From Mesostigma viride (lineage: Eukaryota; Streptophyta; Mesostigmatophyceae; Mesostigmatales; Mesostigmataceae), in assembly GCA_009746045.1 (NCBI GenBank), contig RPFO01000189.1:554637-589239 (forward strand): DNA of 34,603 bases. The letters are read 5' to 3'. A program made the position numbers and the translations under genes. Positions 21,797 through 29,300 of this stretch are shown here, piece by piece. Positions within the stretch are counted from its first letter, which is position 1. Every line of letters starts with the position of its first letter. The notes below the pieces were generated by a model. That model saw only the letters and a program-made list of their open reading frames with translations, did no database searches and had not been told where the DNA came from.

Positions 21797-21934
21797 CGTT
21801 ACACCTACGGCAATGTGGGGCCTCACCGGGTCATCCCCTTTGTCCTAGAGGAGTTCGGGGCCATGGGCCCCAAGACGGCGGAGTTTTTCCACGAGTGCTG
21901 CCAGCGCCGTGAAGACCGCCTGTCACGTCCGTGA
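21797..21934 (+). mobile_element. LINE ORF2 C-terminal fragment, plus strand
   Basis: Reads RYTYGNVGPHRVIPFVLEEF, then GAMGPKTAEFFHECCQRREDR, then an early stop. The PFVxExFGxxGP pattern is typical of the tail of L1-type ORF2 in algae and plants. It shares the ECC(Q/R)..REDRL stretch with the minus-strand fragment at 1924-2165 but lacks the following WSARTW part, so the copy is truncated at both ends. Confidence 0.6.
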
Positions 21935-22349
21935 TCATTTACGTCCGTGCACTAAAGAACGGCTGTTCACCGAATCATTTATGTCCGGTTCAGTTCCGTT
22001 GGTTTGGTTCCGCGGTAGCCGTTTGGCTTGGATTTGTTCAAGTCTGGGTACCGGCCGGTGTGAAGCGCCGCGACAGACGGTAGTACCCAACTCTACGACG
22101 CTTGTGGCTGAATATTTACTATTGTAGTATGTTCAGTCTACCGTTGGTAGATATCGGACGGCACAGTCATTATGTCATGATGACTGAGCGTCGCGCGTAA
22201 TCATTATTGCATTGCTGCCGTGCAGACTGATTTGATTGATGCGCACACGCGTCGCTCATAGCCTGAGCGCGCCAAAGCCTGAAAAATGTTGTGACAAGCA
22301 GGCAGGATTGGCAGCACACACGATTTTGTACTGATTGTCTCGAAATGAC

Positions 22350-22460
22350 CTTCAAGCTTCAAGCTTCAAGCTTCAAGCTTCAAGCTTCAAGCTTCAAGCT
22401 TCAAGCTTCAAGCTTCAAGCTTCAAGCTTCAAGCTTCAAGCTTCAAGCTTCAAGCTTCAA
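22350..22460. repeat. (CTTCAAG)n heptamer satellite, about 16 copies
   Basis: 111 bases of near-perfect 7-bp repeats, each junction forming AAGCTT. It lies between the minus-strand gene's stop and the LINE fragment. Confidence 0.95.
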
Positions 22461-22774
22461 CCTTTTTTTACATTTTCACGGATTTGTCAAAAAAGGGTCA
22501 TATATAGCTGTCCTCCGGCTTTTTGCCTTCCAGGCACGGTGTGCAGTTCTTGGACGTTTGGAATCATGGCATGGCTAACGTGATGACTGACTAGCTAGAC
22601 CTTTTCAGTGGTTTTCCATTTGCGGGTATTTCCTCGTAAATGGTGGGAGAGCGATCGCAGCAATGGTGCTCACCACTAGACACTCCCGGCCAGTTAGGCT
22701 CGAAACAGTTAGGCCCTGATCAAGCATGCTGTTTCCGGCCCCACCGGTCCAACATAAAATAAAGTCTTCGAACG

Positions 22775-23304
22775 TCACTTCTTATTCTTGCTCCTTGCTT
22801 CTGCTTCCAATTTCTGCTGTTCTGTTTTGGACTTCTTCCTCTTTGGATCGATGGACATCGCAGGTGCCCACTTTGCCACATCATTCCAACTCTTTCCGTC
22901 CATCAGAGTCACCACCTTCTTCACATAATCCAAAGGCATCCAGAACTTGCCCCTATGCAACTTTCCGCCCTCTGTCTCTTCTGGAAAAAACTTCATGCAA
23001 ACGTCCCTCCATTTCCGATCGTATCCACCTACCTGCCCGTACAACTTCACCTCCTGTAACTTGGTATACTTTTGCTTTTCCCTACTCGCATTGGCCCTTC
23101 TCATGGTGTTCTCGGCCCACCCATCAATCCAGAAGCACTCCGGTGCTCCGTGTTTCTGTTCCCCGTCCATAAGTCTCATCCACAGCGTAGGCTTCTCATA
23201 AGGCTCTTGGCTCTGCGCATTCGCTTCCACCCCTTCAGACTGAGCAGCAAGTTTAGCTGCAGGACCGAAGCCCACCGCAGCGTTCGCCCGCACCACATCA
23301 TTAC
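22775..23304 (-). CDS. Exon M12: C-terminal globular segment
   Basis: Acceptor TTACGCGCAG; the reading continues from M11 (ITKGNDVVRANAAVGF), then KPTLWMRLMDGEQ, WIDGWAENTMRR, LYGQVGGYDRKWRDV, FWMPLDYVKKVV, and ends with a basic KRKKSKTEQQ...SKNKK tail before the stop. Conserved-looking aromatics and charges suggest a folded domain. Frame intact. Confidence 0.75.
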
Positions 23305-26300
23305 CTGCGCGTAACCAATCGGCACATCAACGACGGACTAAAGTCAACGTAGATAGATTGCAAACGAATTAAAAAAAAAATTCAGGATACATGCCACGAC
23401 CAAAACAGCGATTTCCTCACCCTTTGTTATTCCTTTCGGAGCTCGAGTAGCAGCTGTCTTGGGTCGAGACGAGCCGGAAGACTTGGAGGGCGCGGCAGGC
23501 TTCTTCCTCCCCTCAGACGTCGCTCTGCGAGTTGACCCTCCTGCCCCTCCACCCCTTGCCCTTCCATCACCCCTTCGCCTCCCTCCATCTTCCTCCTCCT
23601 CGTCGTCATCCCCCTCCTCCTCCTCCTCCCCCTCCTCCTCCTCCTCCTCCTCCTCCTCCTCCTCCTCCTCCTCCTCCTCCTCCTCCTCCTCCTCCTCCTC
23701 CTCCTCCTCCTCCTCCTCCTCCTCCCCCTCCTCCCCTCCTCCCCTCTCCCCCTCCTCCTCCTCCCCCTCCTCCCCTCCTCCCCCTCCTCCCCCTCCTCCT
23801 CCTCCTCGGAGGAGGAGGATGATGATGACTCGACTGGCTGCCTTCGAAGCTCTTTCTTGGGATACTTTGAAACGCGCGTAGGCGCGGAAGGAGCGACAGG
23901 CCGGGCAGAAGCGCCAGGCTCAGCTTCATCTTCGTCGTCCGAGATTTGAACAACTGCCTTTCGAAGCTTTTTGGAAGGGTGTGACTCCGGCTGCGGCTGG
24001 ACAGACGGCCGCTGCCCACCCTTCCCTTTGTCCCGCGTCTTCTGCGGTGACGACTTCTCTCCCCCCTTAGACGTCTTCTGCGGTGACGACTTCTCTCCCC
24101 CCTTAGACGTCTTCTGCGGTGACGACTTCTCTCCCCCCGTAGACGTCGCTCTGCGAGTCGACCCTCCTTCCTTTCCACCCTGTCCCTCGCCTCCCTCGTC
24201 CCCATCCGAATCTCCTTCCGCGTCATCCTCAGCCTTCCTCTTCTTCGCCAATGACGTCCACGAGACGTCAGGCATCTTCCCCATCCGAACCAGTAAGTCT
24301 TCGAAGCCATCCAATGACTTCTTTCCGCCAAAAACGACCACGATGGGACGCAACTCCTCGAAAAACTGCGTCGCTAGCTCGATAAGCTTCCTGTGGTAAC
24401 CGGAAGCTCGTTCGACAGTTGTCTTTTTTGGAGGAACCATAAAGAGGTCATGGTCACCCCACCAGAAGTCCTTGAAGGACGTCCACTTGCGGCCGAACTC
24501 ACCATCCAAATTCAGGATTCTACAGCACGGTAGTGGCGTCAGGCCATCGTCTTGCCTCGCGAAAGTGGATGGGAAGCCCTCACCGTCGCCCACCGCCACC
24601 TCCGCCGCCACCCTCCTCACAAATGCCTTCTTCCTGTCAGGGCCGCCTTTAGGGAGACTATGAGAAGAATACCAGACGGTCATCTTATCCCAGGAAATGC
24701 TGCGCCAGTTATACTCAATCGGCTCAGCACTTTTCTCTTCCACCTTCTCCCCCCCTTTCCCTGCAACTTTCTCCTTCGCCTCAACACCGCCTCCTTCTTC
24801 CCTTCCCCTCCTTCCATCTTTTTTTGATAGTGGAGATACAAGTCCTTGTCCAGAAGGCCGTGCGAACCCTTCATGCTGAAGTTCGGAGCGGTTTTGTCGA
24901 GGAGATCCACTAGATCGATTTTGCTATCCATCAGATCCTTTCTCGGAATCCTTAGGTGATTGGCAAGACCTTCGGACTTTAAGAGGTAGGCGACATTGCG
25001 CGTGATGATGACGGCCTTCTCCCAAAATGCAAGGAATCGATCGACGACGTCCTTGTTCCTTGGCATCCGCCCAAGTAGTCGAAGCCGAACACCTCTTCAA
25101 ATAAGCGAGAAGCCTTGTACTCCATATCAGCCCCCCCCTTACATTCGCCATCCAAGTCGGGCTTTTCCTGAAACTTAATAAGGATGAATTGGCGAACGCA
25201 CTCAAGTACGTCCTTGGCCAACTCCACCAACTTTGACAGCTTTTCGGGCCCAACCTCCCCACTCATGATGCATTCACACACAGCGTCCATCATCGGAAAC
25301 GACGCCAGGTTCCTTACAGACGTCCAGGACACCTTTTGCCCCTTCTTGGTGCCCTCGGCGTTAGCGAACCGGCATCTGAGAGTCATAGTCTCCTCAGAAG
25401 CTGGTGTGACTGAATTCTCATCATCCGGCCTGGCCTTTGTGAGGCGCAGGAAGGTGTTCGCCAGAACTCGATTGTAATTTGAAATTTGGGAAGGTTGGGC
25501 CTTGTTTTTTTTCCGCTCGCCTTCTTCCTCCCTCAACTCCCCCTTATCCTCCTTACTCCCCTCCAAACTCCCTTCCCTCCCGACTGATTGTTTGGTGGCC
25601 GGCAGGATGTACGCCAGCAGGTTCGTGTAATGGCCATCGGGAATAAAATGCCCTTTGCCCTGCTTCACGACGCCGTGCAAGTACAGCCTGTTGTAATTCC
25701 AAACATCCAGAAGCGCCTGCCCAAGCGTCCGATCCGCTACCGCCTGATCTTCGGCATTGGCGCCCTTGGAGATTTCGAATAGGCGATCCAGCTTCTTCTT
25801 CCCAACCTCCTGTCACGAACAGAGGAACGAAAAATTGACACACAAGAACAATTCAAGGGTCGACTTGCAGCGTGACGTTATGAACGCACGGGAGCGCGAA
25901 AAATGGTCTTCAGCGCCGAAATCGGTAAGTTAGGGTCACTCTGCGAAACCACCCCAGAAATATGTCGGGATGAGAGTTTGACTGCCATTGTCGTTTCTGT
26001 GTGCGACTTCCCGCATTTATAATGCATGATAAAGGAAGACTTTTGACATGGTCACTCCACAGTGCGACCCTTACTCGACATAACACGACGAAGTGGTGGA
26101 ACTGCAGCGTCACCATTGCCATAGATAGAACTACCACTTACAGATATTTCCGGGAACTTTTTACACTCGTCCCAATTTGGAAGAAGGTCGGCCCCCCGAA
26201 GCAGAATGACGTTCGTTCCCCCGTACCCAGTATGGAATTGTTCCATGAGGGATGAGAAAAGTTTAGCCGCCGCGGCACTGTCCTTCGCGTTCTCAGACGC

Positions 26301-29300
26301 TGCCCCCCCTTCACACATTAGTTTCTTAACATGTGTCACACCGGGCGTCCATTCCCCCTCCAATTGCTTGAAAGACTTTAAACCCTTGAAATAGTGGTTT
26401 CCGTCGACCACCGCATATCGAAGAACGAGATATTCGCCATCAGGATGTTCTCGTGAAATCTTGGGTCGAATGCCTTTAAGGAGGCCTGGCTTATTAGGCT
26501 GAAGACCTCCCTTGGTTGAAAATCAAAGGGCAGAACGTCGTCTTGTTCCCCGACTCGTGCATAGGTCCGGAACTCAACACCTCTCTTGAGGAAAGAAGCG
26601 GTGGACTTGGTTCCAAGATACTTCTCAATCTCCTTGTCGGACAAGGGGCGAAAGTAACGCGAGCCCACGAACTCCGCGTCAGTCCTAGCGCCATGGCATT
26701 TTTTCAGCCAATCCCGGTAAGGGCCGGGACGTGATGTGTTTGGCGAAGAGGCTTGGCTTGGTTTCCGCAAGCGCTTGAAAGGCGAACTGCCACACAGGGA
26801 TGCACACCTTAAAATGCAAACTGTTTGTCTTTGCATTCAGCAAGATGCGCCCGTTCTCCCTGAACACCTCATCGCTTAGCAACCGCTGCCTCATGTTGTC
26901 AGGCAAAATCAGCCCGTTGACGGTGTGAATGCGCATGCTATTGCAACCGGTATCGATGAAGTCACTCGGTCGAATCCAACGGGATTCCCGCACAGCATTC
27001 GCGTCCCGAATGGCTTTGTCCCTGATCTCCTTCTCGGAGTCCACGGTCGTTGCCATCTTCCACTCTTTGATGATCGGCTCCTTGTCCACCTTTCCACTAC
27101 TCGTCAGGATCCCCTCCTTGAAGAGCTTTGAAAGTGCTTTCAGAAGCTCAAGAAAAGGGGAGAAGGTAGGCCACTTTAATATATCCGACGCCGGCGCCTT
27201 GCCCCTGGCTTCGACGTAGTTAAGCATCTCCTTGACGAGTGCAAAAACGGCATCATTGCCGGCCAACCTTCCGTCACCGTCTCCTTCCCCCTCGGCACCC
27301 TGAACGAAGGCATTGACGAACATGAGACAAGAAAGCAATAAATAGTTTAACGTATGCATATAGTCCGCGAGCGTAGGAAAATCTCAGAGTAGGGTGCTAA
27401 GAACACAGAAGGTAAAAAGGGTCACTCCACGGAGCTACCCCTCTGAATCTAAATCACCAAAAACGCACCGCTTCCTTTTCTCCCGCCTTCTTCCCCTTCT
27501 TTCCTTTTCCGCCTTTCTCCCCCTCGCCACCCTGGAGGAAGGCATTGACGAAGATGAGACAGGAAAACAATAAATAGTTTAACGTTTGCAAATAGTCGGC
27601 GTGCAGACAAAAAATACCGAATAGGGTGCAAAGCACGGAGAAGGTAAAAAGGTTCACTCCACAGAGCTACCCCTCTAAATCTAAAATTCCGCAAAAAACG
27701 CACCTCTTCCTTTTCTCCCGCCTTCTTCCCCTTCTTTCCCTTCCCGCCCTTCTCCCCCCGGCCGCGTCATCCTCCCCCTTATCCTTCCCCTTCTCCTTTT
27801 TATCCGCATCCCTCTTCTTTTTGGACGCTTTTGCCTGACCCTCAAGCAGCTTCGCCCGTTCACGATCCCTTCTCTTGAGATCCACTTCATGAACTTGATG
27901 ACCTTGTCCACCTTCGCCTCCGTGTACTCCTTTGGTTTCCACTTGAACTTTTCGGTGCCCTTGGACTTGACTTGGTTGACGAAATCATAGGCCAGGTCAC
28001 CGTTGAAGGTGTCAGATTGCATTGCGAAATCGGCCGCCGCCTCAACGCGTAGTTGGGTAGATACTTGCGAAACTCCCCGGCACCCATCGTAACATCCTTA
28101 GGGGGCTTGCCTAGGATGAGGTCGCCAATATCACAGATAGTCTGCACCTTATTCTTTCTGTCAATAAGCTTCTTGGATCCTGGAGCTGCTTGAGTGTCGT
28201 CGTCGCCTTTTTTTAGCCTGCTGGAAGGTATACCAACAACACACAACATACACATGAAGCGAAATGTATTAAGAAGAGTAATCTGAACTCTGGCATCCTA
28301 GCTCTGCAGCGCGACCTTCAGCGTTAAAAACTTAAAAAACATTGTACAAACCTTTGCCTTCCCCTTCCCCTTCGGAGTTGGCTCGGGCTCATTTTCTTCC
28401 TCCTCCTCCTCCTCCTCGTGCTCCTCCTCCTCTTCCTCCTCGTCCACCTCCTGCTCCTTCTCCTCCTCTTCCTTCTCGTCCACCTCCTGCATGAAAAAAA
28501 AATAATAATTCAGACGATGACATAAAAAAAACGAGCATTAATTTTGTTTTAACGTTGCTCTGCGGAGCGACCCCAACCCTAAGCTTGAACAGTAAAATGA
28601 AACAAATTTCCTACCTCTACGTTCTCCGTCCCCATCCCTTCGACCTCTTCGAAAGGTTGATCGTCATCCTGCAAGACGAAACGTGCGTTCAGATAAATAT
28701 ACAAAGTCAGTCAAAACAGGAACTATTTCTTGAATATCCTATCTTCACAAATCGACCCCGAACCTTTAGCGGCATTTGCTTACCTCCGGGTTCCACGCTG
28801 AAGGACTTTGTCCCTCAAAACGTGGAATGTCACCCTCCTGGCGGGAAGGAGAGAAGAAATGCGTTCATCGTTAGTAACAATTTTCAACAAAAGAAATACA
28901 CAACACAAATCTAAACGGACTGAATAAAAATGTACACAAATGTCAATAATTACCTCAATGTCAAATCTCCACTCCCGCAACACTTGTCCGATCGGCCACA
29001 TCTCAGATGGAGTTGTGTGGCTCAGTTCGTTTTCGAAAAACGTCCGAAGAAAAAACAAGTGAGATAGCATGTCCTGACTCCATGATTTCTCGTTTATGTT
29101 CGCCGTCACTAACGACAGGCAGTCGTCGATCCCCTTGTACTCAAGCCATGCGACAACCTCCTTTCGTGGGGGCTCATACTGTCCGGCCATGTCGAACTCC
29201 CCACTCTGACGAAAACGCAGGATCTCATCCTCGCACAACTGAAGAAACAATTCAACAGCTCGACTCGGAAGAATAGGGTCTGGGTTCACCCTAAACTGCG

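Larger units (their letters stand above)
19079..22774. other. Intergenic region between convergent genes, transposon-rich
   Basis: It holds the presumed 3' UTR of the left gene (possible TGTAA near 20,495), a 33-bp repeat, CCAGTTCC-type low complexity (20,150-20,230), a probable LTR, a LINE fragment and a heptamer satellite. A reverse-strand TGTAA at 22,468-22,472 lies about 300 bases past the stop of the minus-strand gene and could be its poly(A) signal. Confidence 0.5.

Noticed and set aside
23459-23881. Poly-Ser and poly-Pro open frames on the plus strand, poly-Gly and poly-Arg on the minus
   Set aside because: Shadows of the TCC/GAG tract; only the Glu-coding frame joins the rest of exon M11.
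28555-28914. 119-codon plus-strand frame
   Set aside because: It crosses exons M5 and M6 and their introns in antisense; no splice or motif support.
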